Shown here: positions 11,537 through 24,047 of the stretch, in pieces
Position numbering within the stretch: the first letter of the stretch is position 1
How the letters are laid out: every line of letters begins with the position of its first letter
Assembly (NCBI GenBank): GCA_015847255.1
Contig: JADLZK010004543.1
Span: 496,001-560,000, forward strand
DNA from: Hyparrhenia diplandra
Taxonomy: Eukaryota; Streptophyta; Magnoliopsida; Poales; Poaceae
DNA: 64,000 bases
Direction of reading: 5' to 3'
Made by a program: the position numbers and the translations under genes
The notes under the pieces: generated by a model
Seen by the model: the letters and a program-made list of their open reading frames with translations, nothing else
Database searches by the model: none
What the model was told of the DNA's origin: nothing

Positions 11537-12973
11537 TGTTGGTATTTATTAAGTGCAAAAAGAAAATAAAGGGGTTCCGCAAGCGCATACGTAGAATATA
11601 TATACCATTGTAGCTTTTACCGGGGAGTATTCCAGTAGTATCGTTATTTATATTTTCCACGAGGGAAGCAAGGGTAAAGACTATGATAAATCAAAATCAT
11701 GTATCTATTAACTTAATATATCAACTAAACTAAAGTGAGGGGGTAAATAATGTATATGATATGAATGATAATTAATAGCACTTAACCAGGAGAATATTAT
11801 AATATAGAATAGATAGCTAGATCGAGAGGACAACGGGAGAGATCTAGGTTCCCTGAATACTTCTCTAGTACTTTGGTTCTTGAGTAACTAAGGCATGAAA
11901 AGGTATAGTGATCATAAAAGAACACTTCGGGACATCGAACACTAGCCACGGAAAGGGATGAGAAGGGGGCTAGGAAGCTCCGACCACGGTCCTACACTAC
12001 CAATCCGAACGTGGTGGAATACGCCGCCGCTAATTTTGTCACCACCTAGGGCTACCACAACTATCCGTGGATTTGGGTGCAATCTAAGGTAACCTCTAGT
12101 CTAGACACCATGTCCACACTATTAATTACTACTCTAATCATCATGAATAACCGAGCACTCAATACGGCGAAGATCCCATGCAATTATATAACAACTATAT
12201 TCTAATCAATAACATGAAAGACATAAAAGTACTAGAAAAGATAGATCTAATTATGGCATAAAGTCTAATAGAGTTGAGATACAAAGATATACCGAACATC
12301 GAAGACTTCTCCAGAACCGGAACGTTAGTTCCGCCTCCCCTAACTCTCTACTAGATCTATTCTATTACATTGTAGCTGTCTAATCTAATTCTCCAGCGTC
12401 GTGCCTCCATCGATGAGATATGAAATTGATGTATGAGATGATCTCGAGATTAGGGGGCCGGGGGCTTGCTTATATAGTCGGGAGGAGGTACCGGTGTTGG
12501 ATTTAGATACAACTCGTACTCCACCGCCGCCCTCGGATCAAACCGACATTAAACGAGCGGATTAGATTGCGTCTTAGAGGCGGTTGGAGAAGCTTCAAAG
12601 CAGGGGCTGATGTGGCGAGGGGGAGGCCGGGCCGCCTAAATAACAATTTGGCCGCAGAGTGAGGCCCACTCGGGTCCCGGGCGCCGTCGTGGCTTCTCGG
12701 ACCTTCCGGACTCCTAATTCTTGGGTGTTAAGTCTTGATCACGTCGGGATTAGTCCGGAGCCTTCTAGAGTCTTTCTCGGAGTTGGATTGCATTACGTCG
12801 TAAAATGCGGCTCGCTAATTCTGCTGTTTTCCTGTTTAGTCCCCGCAATTCACAACTTTACCAAAACCGGTGGAAATATGTTAGTGACACCCTATTCTAG
12901 GTTGTTATTATGATTTATACCCCTTTCTCATGTTTATTTGATTAATAAATTTATACGATAACAAGTGTCAACA
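11537..12973 (-). repeat. Right (5') LTR of element B
   Basis: 1437 bp, same ends as the left LTR. A CTATATAAG promoter motif on the minus strand lies at about 12469-12477. The copy differs from the left LTR mainly by small insertions and deletions. Confidence 0.9.
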
Positions 12974-12978
12974 CTGGT

Positions 12979-14432
12979 CTGCGGTGGTACCCCCAGCGTA
13001 TCTTGGATGTTGGAGATGCTTTGGTGGATCCCCGGCGTTCCATGCTCTCTCTCGTTCACGGTTGTGGGCGATCCGGTCCTGCCTCATTCCTTGAACGGTG
13101 GTGTAGAGCCCTTGGAGAAGGTGTGCTTCAGGTTGTCCAAAAACCCGCAAAAGAGTTGCGAGTGGTTCGTGTAATCACGAGGGTATTACTCGCGCGTGAT
13201 GTACTCCGCCGTGGTCGCGGAAAGTATCCACTCTCACGATAAGACTTGCGATGGATGCGTGCATCTCGGATTGGTCACTTGGGCTTTTCGGCGGGAACGG
13301 GCCGTAGTGGGTGGGATGGGATTGGCCAGGTTGGCCCCGATCGATATCTGTGAAAGCTGCCCTTTGTGGAGTTGGGTCCGCGCCCGCCCAAACTGGTTCA
13401 TGTGCGGTGGCTTGGCGTTGAGGCATGGTCCTCTGCATGTTCACTGGTTGTGCCTGTTCATTCAGCAAAAAGGATTGTGCTCGATAGAGGGACAGATCCG
13501 GGTTAGGTAACCGGATATCCCCAATAGTAGGATGTTTCATATAGTAAATACTTCCAATCCTTCTCACCATGTGTGCTTGTTTGAAATATGCATAGCCTAT
13601 TAACGCCTGTTCTTTTTCTATAAAAGCAAAAGAGGCATTTTCCAAGACTCCAAGATGATTTGCAATTCTTGTAATAAGTGATGTACATTCTATTGCTCCT
13701 ACCAACTTGGGTAAGTGGAGCCAATGTTGTGCCATAAGTAACATAGGGGAGACTTTCCTTCTATTAATTGCAGCATACATTAATTGCAAGTCTCCCGTTC
13801 TAACAGTTCTATTGTCTTTCTTTGGGAACAAGGTAAAACACATCCATTTGTGCAAAAAGCGAAGGGTAGGTATGTGCATGTCATTGGCTTTGGCATCCTG
13901 GAAGAAATCTTTGTTGGAAAGATCCTTCCAGACTGTCAAGTGGTTAAAATCTGGCAAAACATCATCTAGTGTAAAAGCGCAAGCGGGTTCAAAGCCAACG
14001 GCATTGCTTAAACCTCTCTAGCTAAGAAAATGCTCTTCTCTAAAGAGTCTAAAAGATATTCCTTCATTTGTAGCGTAAAGTGCAAAAGAAATTCGAGGGT
14101 CAAAAGCTTAGAACCACGCTCAAAAATTTTTCCAAAAATTTTGCCACCCCATGATGTTGAAAATCGAATTGAATTCAGAATCCATACTGTCATTTGCATG
14201 AATTCAGGTGGTCTAGTACCGGTGTGTGCGTGAAAGTTCGGCTCTTCATGTCTCTCGTACCTTGCCAACTCTTGATCACCGAGGCAGCCCGAGATCGTCG
14301 GTCGGTCATCGAGGATCTTAGGTCTTTGGAGTTGGTGGGGCTTCTATCTCGAAACTCATCTCGGATTGGGTTCTTGATGAGGAGCCTTCCCGGCTAAAGC
14401 GCTTTGACCTTAATTTGAATCCGAAGAAGCTC
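12979..14432 (-). pseudogene. Gag-like gene (Athila ORF1 type), broken
   Basis: Four minus-strand frames join end to end. A start-like segment MSFFGFKLRSKRF with serine/arginine-rich sequence begins near 14432. Then comes 14268-14008 with ...LTLEFLLHFTLQ, then the longest frame 13957-13175 (260 aa) with LHKWMCFTLFPKKDN and an alanine/isoleucine-rich helix region, then 13150-12979. The 'R-FLHKW--FTLF-KKDN' block resembles the capsid-like ORF1 of Athila-type retrotransposons, which packages element RNA. At least three frameshifts separate the parts. The last part is cut by element B and resumes on the other side at 7358, where it stops close to a purine block. No protease or polymerase follows, so the element seems to have been gag-only. 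Assignment is by motif pattern, not database search. Confidence 0.6.
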
Positions 14433-14449
14433 ATCTGCAAAACAATCAC

Positions 14450-14485
14450 GAAACAAAACAAAACAAAACAAACAAAACGAAACAA
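14450..14485. repeat. AAAAC-type simple repeat
   Basis: A run of AAACAAAACAAAAC units follows the gag-like region, in what should be its leader. Confidence 0.8.
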
Positions 14486-15107
14486 GTAATAGTAGAGGGG
14501 TTAGAAAAATAGTCGGGGTTAGCTGTACAAAGTTAGTCGTCCAGGGGGTTAGTTGTCGAAAAAAGGGAATGCTCGGTTGATTTTATTTTGACAAAATTCC
14601 CCTAGCAAAGTTTTAATCTAGCTTAGTTACTAAGACAACATTTCCTCTAACTCTTCTTGCTCTTCTTCTACTACTACTTCACAAATCTCTCTCTCTCTTT
14701 CTCAAGAACTTCACTACTACTCAAGAACTACTACTTCTTTCTTTCTTCTCTATTTCTCTTCTCTCTCAAGTAGGCCAAAGCTCTCGGAATGAAGAACTAT
14801 GAATCTTGAAGTGAAACCGGAAGCTCTACGGAATGGAGAGGTGAGGAGAAACCGAGGGATGTGGGTTTTTATAGGGGGAGAGAGAGGAGGCGCGGCCACC
14901 CCGATTGGTGGGCACGGCCGCCACGGTGGTGGGCCCATCTTCAATCTCCTCCATCCCCGCATGTTACTTGCTTCGAGGTACATCGAAAGTTAGGTGGGTT
15001 TTATGGTGGTGGAAAAGGATGCAGGCAAGGTGAATGGAGGTAGGTGGAGGTTTTGAGTGGGATATGTCTTATCCAAGTTAGGTGAAATAGGAATTGAGTG
15101 TATGACA
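14480..15107 (-). repeat. LTR-like segment upstream of the gag-like gene
   Basis: On the minus strand this shows a TATA box (CTATAAAAA near 14870-14878), a transcribed-leader-like CT/AG-rich tract, and possible ends TGTCATACACTC (outer, near 15107) and TTCGACA (inner, near 14555). It looks like the 5' LTR and leader that would drive the gag-like gene. It is not homologous to the LTR at 4068-5650, and no second copy is in the window. GC-rich sequence with repeated GCAGCAGGCC motifs continues to about 15330 and could still be LTR. Both borders are uncertain and no clear primer site was found. Confidence 0.35.
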
Positions 15108-15558
15108 AGTAGGTCGGCAGCTAGCGTCCCCGTATAAGGACCAGCTGCTTCCGTCCACTTGGGCCTGTGTAGCAAGCAGCGGCAGCAGGCCTTGGCCAGC
15201 AGGGCAGCAGCGCAGCAGGCCGGCCCAGCTCCTGGTCGATGGGCCAAGCATCAGCGCAGCAGGCATCCACCCAATCACAACCTGCCCCTCGCGTCTGGCC
15301 CACCGCAGCTGAACCCAGCAGCGCATGCAAGTGCAATGAAGAAAATGTAAAAATACTTAACAAAACCATGATTCTAACCTTGATCTCCACGTATGACGTA
15401 CCAAATACAAAGAGCTTACTACCACACTGCACAAACATAAGTAATGTTAAGCGAACCTTAATTTATTTATCTTAATAACTCCAAAGTTTTTACCTAGAAA
15501 AGACCATTATGGTTGGCAAGATAAAAAATAAATAAACTATGAAAATGGAGTATTGCAT

Positions 15559-15659
15559 ATACTACAATAATTTTAGAATTTAATCAAACTTTTTACGTGA
15601 AAAACACCAGTAATATACTACAATAATTTTAGAATTTAATCAAACTTTTTACGTGAAAA
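15559..15659. repeat. Tandem duplication, 56-bp period
   Basis: The 45-bp unit starting ATACTACAATAATTTTAG occurs at 15559-15603 and 15615-15659. A wider imperfect duplication (CATTATGGTTGGCAAG near 15504 and 15663) encloses it. Confidence 0.85.
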
Positions 15660-16000
15660 CACCATTATGGTTGGCAAGAGTAAATAAACTATGAAATTGT
15701 AGTGTTCAAAAAAAAAAAAAAAAAAAAAAAAGACTATGCAAATGTGTTACATATATTAAAAATAATCTTGCATATATCATATGTAATGTAATAAAGTTAA
15801 AATATATATTTGTTGCAATAATTGCCTGTTTTCCTTTACATAAATTAGAATCAAGTATCTAAGTTGGGAAGTCCTAATTTCTAGATGTGTAAACTTGCTC
15901 TGATATTTTTTTCCGATTTGTTCTCCTAAGGCTTCTTAGAGTCGAGGTTGATACTCCATATTAGTAATTTAGTTCACCAAATGCATATAGAAAAAAAAAA

Positions 16001-16164
16001 ACATACAAAATAGAATTTTAGTTGTTATGAACTATGGCTGCTATCTCCACCCAATCGGCATTACATACTTTTTTTTTTTTTTTTTTTGCGAAGGCAATCG
16101 ACATTACATACAAAATAGAATTTTAGTTGTTATGAACTATGGCGCTATCTCCACCCAATCGACA
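16001..16164. repeat. About 60-bp direct repeat separated by poly-T
   Basis: ACATACAAAATAGAATTTTA and the following 40 bp (through CACCCAATCG) appear at 16001-16060 and 16106-16164. A run of 19 T residues lies between the copies, so duplication around a poly-T insertion is possible. Confidence 0.8.
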
Positions 16165-16302
16165 TCTTCTCCGCGCCCTCACCGACCAAATATTCAAGCT
16201 AAGGGCCCACGGGTTTTATAATTTATTTGATATGTTTAAGATTGAATTAATTAAGCTTGGTTAATAGATTCAATAAAAAAATACGAGAATCATATATAAA
16301 TC

Positions 16303-16335
16303 ATGCCCGTAAGCAACGCCACAGGCATTTTGCTA
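16303..16335 (+). mobile_element. Degenerate Helitron 3' end (candidate)
   Basis: GCCCGTAAGCAACGCCACAG followed by GCATTTTGCTAT closely matches the 3' end of the Helitron at 30332 (CCCGT...ACGGGCATATTTGCTAG) read in the opposite direction. The final G of CTAG is T here and the stem has mismatches. No matching 5' TC end was located upstream. Confidence 0.3.
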
Positions 16336-18952
16336 TTAAATATAAGAGGTGTTGATTTTATTTTAGATAAAGGACATAGAATAGTCGGCATCATCTATCA
16401 ACCGATAGAATCATTTCAATTATTATAGCAGGTATCCCCACAAAGTAGCACAAGAGTTTTACAACAGGACTTTTGACTAATTAAGGCCAATAAATGTTGA
16501 TAATAACCATCCATGGGAAGCGAAGAAATGCAAAGCCGAGGACTCTAGATGTTGGCGAACTGAGACTAGTTGGTCTCGTAGGTGTCACGTCGTTGTAACT
16601 TTGGACACCGTCTAAGCTAGTAGGTTCCCCTGAATAGCGCATGCAAAAAAGATTTGGTCTACATTTGTCAAAAACCACCTAGTTTCTTGTTATCCACATT
16701 GCCCAAAAAAGTGTCGATGCTAATGTCAATAACAATGTGTTTTGTATTTTATTACCCTTCTTTGACTACCCATTAAACAGGTCATTTATGTTCTATGGAT
16801 GTGTTAAAGTGAACAGTAAATATACTGTTCACCACAAAAACTTGGCAAGCAAGCAATCTACAAAAATATGGTGGATAGTTTATGGGCAAAGGATGAAGTG
16901 GCATTTCATGTGGCGGTTCGGTTATGCCTCACTATGTTATCCTTAGTTAGTCACAGCCTTCTTGAGGTACCACAAAAAACTTTAATTTTCATAGGTAGTA
17001 CTTTAATTTGTAAAATATCTTGTGACACCACTACTACGTAATTGTCCATCGCTGTCGGGCTTCAACCCCCTTCCTTTGAAAAACTGAACCGGCAGAACCA
17101 TAGCGGTAGTGATGTGGGGTTTGAAACACTACCGGTCAAAACACCGGGCGGTGATTTGAGGAGAGACTGCCGGTTTGCTATCGAACCGCACAAGAGATCG
17201 CCACCGAACACCGCCGGGAGTTCCACGGACCGGCGGCATTTTTGATCCAAGCAATGTAGGTTCGGAAGTCGGTACCGGCAAAGTTGATATTGGGGAGCAC
17301 CGCCGGGCTTTAACGAACCGATGACCGGGGGATAACACTATCGGGTTGGATTGAGCCGATAGTGTATCAAGAGCTAACAATGGCGGCTTACTTTGGACCC
17401 GTCGCTGAACTTTACGCGTGTACATCGTTTACTGATTTCAACCCGAAAGCGTTATTAGAGTGGAGACTATCGTTGATTAATGCGCACCGGCATGTGATGT
17501 TTCGTCGACGGTTTGTAATTCAAACCGATAGTGTTCGGTGTAGCTACACTACCGGTTTGTATGTCATTCACTATCGGGCCCATGCCACCCGGTGTTTTTG
17601 TTTAAAATTTTTAAATTTATTCGTGAAATTCAGCTCTTTTTAAATCCGAAAAATCATCATACATTAATATCGTCAAAACATTACAAGATTTAATGGTTAC
17701 ATACAACAAAATCCACCTCATGTTCTAGAAACTAAGCCTACATCAACTTCTAAAATAAAAAGACCAATAACCATAGAGTCATAGACATAAATAAAAGCAT
17801 GACATCTTTCCAAAACCAATTAAGCAAAGCAATTCTCTATCTTCATAACTATGTGGAGTGGCTTCTCTTCAATCTTCGAAGTATGTGAGGTGGCTTCTCT
17901 TTAATTAAAGGCAATTAGCGTAGCCTCGGACGTGAGCATAGCAATCTTCCTAGGTTAGATAGATCCCCTCGGCAGCGTGACCAACAAACACTACGCATTA
18001 CCACGCCATGCTTGCCTATACATGTAACCAAAATAGGATCATAATGCTATGTTATTCATAAATGTTGTTAAGTAAGCACAGAATTATATTTAAAATATCC
18101 AAAATGGATTTCGAACAACACTAACTCATGAATTTCATTCACAATTCGAGCAACAAAGTTGCGTTGATCGAGGTGGCTATTTCAACGAACACCTCAAGGG
18201 CAGTGACCGACGCACTCACCAAGCTTTCGTGCGCCTCGTGCGCTCCTATCTTGTCTTGGAGGATTTGAGGAAAGGTCGCAAACGGTACGACATCGGGCGG
18301 TGAAGAGGAAGACAAATAAGTGAGGCTACGGACGGTACAAAATGTCGGGCGGTGAAGAGGAAGACGGCGTGAGGCTCCGGACGGCAGAGAGGTGTGGCGG
18401 CGGTCATCCGTCGGGCGTGGAGGAAGACCAAGCGGGTGACGCGAGGCTAGGATAGCGGCGAATAGTTCTCATTCTCATAGGTAAAAACTTCGAACACCTA
18501 AAGGGATAATTAGTTCTCACCGTGGAAGGGGCCGAAGGGAAGAGGACGGACGGGCGTTGGGGACGCCGGACCGAGGAGCGCGGCATGGGAGAACACCGCT
18601 CAAGCCTCGATTCCGCTGGAGCTTTAAACGGGGGATGCGCGAACGGACGACAGCCCGGCAGCGTAGGGGACGATTTAACGGCGGCGTTGTAGTTGGTGGT
18701 GCTCCGTCGGCTGAACCGGTGCTCTTTTCACCGGTGGGGAACGAGAATGGTGTGGTGTTCAAATGGCTACCAAAATTTCGCCCGAGCCACTCACCTATAT
18801 ATATAGGCAAAATTTGGTTTGGGCGCGGTGGGCAAACGGTAAATGGCGGGAGGTTCAGATAGATTTGGAAAATTTCACCGTAATCCTATTCACGCCGGTT
18901 ATTACCCGCAACCGGGCAAAGGCAATAATAGTAATGCCGCCACTTCATGGAT

Positions 18953-20395
18953 GATCATGTACCTTTGTGAAGGATGTGTAATCCTCCTTGGTGGAAATGG
19001 CTTGATTTTTTTTCAGTCATGTACACCCAAAATATGACCCCACACAATATCTTAGGTTTTTCTGATAAATATGTTAATTACTATGATTTTCTTCGAGCTA
19101 AGAGAAGAAGGCTAATTAAACCATGGAAACACAAGAATTTGTCTTGGACTTCCATGGTCATTTGCCTCCTAGGGCACATGAGACCCCGTGGAAAAGTCTA
19201 GCAAAGATTCCGGCTCTTTTAGGTGGGTACTTTTCAGTTCAAACTATAATTACAAGGTGGCGTCGTAGCGAGAAATTCAAATAAACTGGAAAAGTGCCAA
19301 ACCAACTCTAAAAAAATCTCAAACTTCGTGGGTGCTTCCCCATTTGCATGTGAAAGGCTCAGAAAAAGTTTGAGACCACTACAACACCGGCAAACATATG
19401 AACAACATGGAGCACAAGAACTACACTTTATAGTCCTGGTTCAGTGGTAGGGATCATGTGCCTCTGTGAAGGATGTGTAATCCTCCTTGGTGGAAATGGC
19501 TTGAATTTTTTTCAGTCATCTACACCCAAAATATGGCCCCATACAATATCTTAGGTTTTTCTGATAAATATGTTAATTACTATGATTTTTTCTTGAGCTA
19601 AACCGGTGTTAAGAAGGCTAATTAAACCATGGAAACACAAGAATTTTTCTTGGACCTCCACGGCCATTTGCTTCCTAGGGCACATGAGACCCGTGGAAAA
19701 GTCTAGCAAAGATTCGGCTCTTTTCGTGGGTACGCTCACTTCAAACTATAATTACAAGGTGGTGTCGTGCGTAAATTCAAATAAACGAGGAAAAGTGCCA
19801 AACCAACTCCGAAAAATCTCAAACTTCGTGGGTGCTTCCCCATTTGCATGTTGAAGGCTCGAGAAAAAGTTTGAGACCACTACAACACCAAGCAAACATA
19901 TGAACAACATGGAGCACAAGAACTACCTTTGTATAGTCCCGGGTTCGATGGTAGGGATCATGTGCCCTCTGTGGAACGATGTGTAATCCTCGCTTGGTGG
20001 AAATGGCTTGAATTTTTTCAGTCATGTACACCCAAAATATGACCCCACACAATATCTTAGATTTTTTTCGATAAATATGTTAATTACTATGATTTTCTTC
20101 AAGCTAAACCGGGTGACAAGAGGGCTAATTAAACCATGGAAACACAAGAATTTTTCTTGGACCTCCATGGTGATTTGCCTCCTAGGGCACATGAGACCCT
20201 ATGGAAAAGTCTAGTGCCATTCCAGCTCTTTTCATGGGTGCGCTCAGTTCAAACTATAATTACAAGGTGGCATCGCTGTAAATTCAAATAAACTGGGAAA
20301 AGTGCCAAACCAACTCCGAAAAATCTCAAACTTCATGGGTGCTTCCCCATTGGCATGTGAAAGGCTTAGAAAAAAATTTGAGACCACATGGGCCA
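18953..20395. repeat. Three tandem units of about 500 bp inside CACTA element 1
   Basis: Units start with GATCATGT at 18953, 19452 and 19956, giving lengths of 499, 504 and about 440 bp (last one partial). Each unit contains TGTGTAATCCTC, AATATGTTAATTACTATGAT, CTAATTAAACCATGGAAACA and CAAACTTC.TGGGTGCTTCC. Differences between units are single-base changes and short indels. Long internal tandem arrays are known in large grass CACTA elements; the function is not known. Confidence 0.88.
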
Positions 20396-23300
20396 CAAGA
20401 ACATTACAAATTAATTAGGAACCAGTTAAACTATAACCTTACAAATAATCAACATAGTAAACACACTAGTCATCATCGCCGCCGTTGGGATCAATATTGG
20501 GTCCAGCTTGTGATCCATGCACATGAATGTAGGATTATAGAAATATCGGATAATTGATGTCACGGATTAAGTATCCGCCGAGTCGATGAAGGTCAATGCC
20601 CTTATGATTGCACTCTCTCGTCCCCGCAAGGCCGTGAAAAATGCTCGACCATATATATAACCTACCGAATCGACCATCGCCTAAGTTAGTAAACCATATG
20701 CGATATTATCGCCCTTCCGTAGTTTGCTGGCCGAGGTGTGCAATGAAGTCCCAATCGCACCGAAGTCGGTTTGTAGCTTGGTCGAGAACGGCCGCCAAGC
20801 CACATGCAAAGCATAAGTAAGATCGTGGAGCAAAATCCGCAAGTGGGAGAATCAAAATGAATGAGGATGATGTGAATCTATCTAATATGCATTGCCAAAA
20901 TGATGAATTTAATTTATTACCATATCATCATGGTTGTAACTCCCAACATATTCGGTATATTGCCATGGGGATATTCGAGAAGATAAAGAAAATATCTTGA
21001 AGTGCGAGAAATCGGGCACAACGTAGCAAACACGTCAAAGTGCAACTAAGCACAAAAAACGCATGGTACTTTCGGTGTTTTCCACGGTCGTTCTCTCGTT
21101 TCCCTCTCGTGGATTAGGTGGTCTGTTGTGTCCCGGAATCCTCGAAGGGATGTAAAAACTTATTTCACACGTATATAGTTGATAACCATGTGACGATGCT
21201 CTAGATGTCGAGGTATCCACAAAACCGAGAGATATAGAACCGGCCTAAGTGCTTTGTTTTGTAGCCATTGTATTGGGGATAAAGTCTGTGACACATATAA
21301 ATACAACAAAATGACGTTAAGTTAAACTAATTGTCCATGTATTTGTTATAGTAAAATAAGAAATAAAAAATGCTAGAAAAAAAAATTTATACGATGATTT
21401 GGATAAGGGAATGGCCTTGTGTCCACACGAGGCTTAATGGCTCATCGCCGCGTGAAAACACGTTGTTGTTGTGGTGACGGTAAAGGCGGAGGACCGTTCA
21501 TACCACCGGTGAGCGATAAAAAGGAAAGGAAAAGGACAAAGCTCATAAATCTCCAATAGTAGTATATATATATGTATTGTTTGTATGCATATATATAGGA
21601 ATTCTAGACAAAAAAAAAATATCCTTACCAATGTAATATCCTGGAGCCATGAACAAACCTCCTAGAAAGAGAGAGAGAGTGAAAGAGCTGAGTGGATTTC
21701 ATGCAGAGTGACTAGAGCTCATGGGTGCATGCTTGAGTATGTGTGTGGAATTGTGGATGCGTCGGGCGCCTTTGATTTATAGCGATTGATCAGTGCAGGT
21801 GCATCACTATCGGGTATTAAGATACGGTAGTGATAACAATATGACTACGGTTATTTGAATAGAGCGAAGTGAATACAATATCACTACTACCGGTTGTTTG
21901 TATGTATCGGCAGTGAATTCCACAGTGTTGTCACTTCACGTTTGCATGCATGCATTGTTGCAAATCTTTGCTGCATATGTATGCAGTAGATGCTTCACGC
22001 AAGCTAGATACCATATTAGGTTCTATGCGGCATATTGTTTTGAATGATTTTAGTGATATTAAGGGGATATGGATGTGAATAAAATTCATTATATGTTCTT
22101 TTTTGTTACATATATAACTTTATTTCATTCACGCGTTGGATTTTTGATATCCGGTGTATTTTCCTCACAATATTTCACCGACGCAACCGTCTTTTATTAT
22201 GTTCGATCAAGGGTAAAAAATGGGAACTCAAAGATATCGAAGAGACAATCAACATTCATAACAAACAAAAATACAAGAGATATGAAATTTGATTACATAT
22301 ATTTCCATAACAAAGACCTTACATAAAACTAAATATATGGTAACAAAGACCAATTCACGATAGGTCAATGCTACAATCAAAGTGTACAAACACATTAAAA
22401 TTTAACCACCTCATTAAGTCTCTTGTAGCACCTCTTTGGGGTCGGAAGAAGTATGGCGAGGCTGCTACGTGCACTCATTGAGGAGGTTGGAGAATGAGAT
22501 TCACCGGGAGCTTCATCTTCAGCCCAAACTTGACCATTGGACCGAGGATAAAATCACAAGAACTAGGTCCAATGGTCATTGTTTTTCCATGGATGCACCA
22601 TATGATTTAGATACTTTATGCCCATGTGCCCGGGGTTTTGGCTGAACATTAGCACCCCAAAGCACAAGGACTCAGGACTCTTAATATGAGTTGAGTTCAA
22701 TCTTGAATCATGGCACCCACGAAAGCCGCAAGCCCGGTGTCTCTCTATCATCAAGTAAGACTCATCTAGCACCTTTTTTCGTAAACCATTTTCTTGGACT
22801 ATGCATATCTCGTATGTGGAGGGCTTTCTCCCAAAGAAAGGCCATATGTATGTGGAACTAGAAAGTACTGCTAGCAAAGAAGATCGAGGACGAAGAACAA
22901 GGAAAATAAGGAGAAAAAGATTTCCTAGATCCAAAACCCATGACACGAAATTCAAAACTAAGCCCTCTGTTTTTTGAGGAGAGGGTAGGAACTACTGGAC
23001 AAACCAAGAATCCAAGAACAGATAGGAGAAACTGGGTGCAAAACACAGCGTCCCCCTTGACGTTTAAATAGGCAAGATGTCGTGGTTGAGTCGACTGCCG
23101 TTGAACGGAGGACGTGGCAAAGCAGGGCGTCGGCATTGGTGCCGCGGGTCAACCGATCGAGTTGAGAACAGGCGGCCGTTGAATTTTGTGAAATCACTAT
23201 CGGGTCTAAGTTTTCACCCAGTAGTGATGTTGAATACCACTGCCAGAAAGATCTCCACCGGCAGTGATCTAAACATCACTACCGGGTGTGAAACTACACC

Positions 23301-24047
23301 CGCAGTGATCTACACATCTGTTTTTAACCGACAGTGTTTTAACCGACATTGATTTAACCCGCCAACGCCGCGGCCTGGTGCCACGTGCTTTTTCTCATCG
23401 ATTCGGAGACACCGCCGGTTTCCTAACCTAAAGTGAATACTACCGGGCAACACGGTTCTCCAAACGAGCGGCATGCATGCAGCACGGGCCTCTGGAACAC
23501 GCTAAGTGAACGTGACAGCTTCTGATATTGTGGTAAAAAAAAGGAAAAAAAGTGATGGCTATCCGTTGGGCGGTACAAAGTTTGATTCTTTAAATGGCCC
23601 GGCAGGTGTTTTGGGCGTGCTACGGCTTAGTTGAGTGTCATTCGTGATCCGGCCCGGCCAGAAGTCTCTCGTCTCCCTCCTTGCTGCTCCCTCACCGGTC
23701 GGCATCGAAGGTAATGCGTGTGGTTGATCTTGTAGATATCGTAAACAATGTAAAGCATGCATTCCTTGTTTCAAAATAACAATGCTAAACTTCGATCATT
23801 GTTCTTGAAAAACGGTCAAAAACGGCTTGTTGGGGATCGAACAGGGGGATTTCGGGGATTGGATGTTAGGAAATCTTGTGCGGTAGGAAGCGCCATTGGA
23901 AACGCTGCGGCAAACACGTAGCGGTCGGCCTTTCGTGGGGAGACGGGGACGATCGTGGACGCCATTGGATGAGCCGTCTTTGTTGATCTTTTTCATGGCG
24001 CGTCCAGGAATGTGACAATGGATCGCATGCATTCCATGGCTTGTTAC

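Larger units (their letters stand above)
7364..12973 (-). mobile_element. Element B: complete coding-free Tat/Athila-type LTR retrotransposon
   Basis: Two LTRs (7364-8816 and 11537-12973) flank 2.7 kb that has no long open frame on either strand. The minus-strand primer site TGGCGCCGTTGCTC and the purine tract at the opposite LTR set the orientation. TGGCGCC-type primer sites, matching the 3' end of tRNA-Asp, are typical of the Tat/Athila branch of Ty3/gypsy. With no gag, protease, reverse transcriptase or integrase it must have been mobilised by proteins from related elements. The LTRs match closely, with most differences being indels in GC-rich runs (near 8455-8530 versus 12618-12690), so insertion looks recent. 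It sits inside element A. A related copy in the opposite orientation begins at 59411. Confidence 0.88.
7359..12978. repeat. 5-bp target-site duplication CTGGT of element B
   Basis: CTGGT is present at 7359-7363 and again at 12974-12978, directly outside the two LTRs. This shows element B inserted as a unit and both ends are original. Confidence 0.92.
15108..17025. other. AT-rich spacer with small duplications
   Basis: No coding signal. The GC-rich part ends near 15340 and the rest is AT-rich. It holds a tandem duplication at 15559-15659, a poly-A run at 15710-15731, a direct repeat split by poly-T (16001-16164), and a degenerate Helitron-like end near 16303-16335. Confidence 0.5.

Noticed and set aside
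13196..14397. Plus-strand frames of 60-104 codons at 13.2-14.4 kb
   Set aside because: They are antisense shadows of the minus-strand gag-like gene.
18245..18870. Frames of 60-101 codons on both strands inside CACTA element 1
   Set aside because: Short, overlapping, with no motif; probably compositional.
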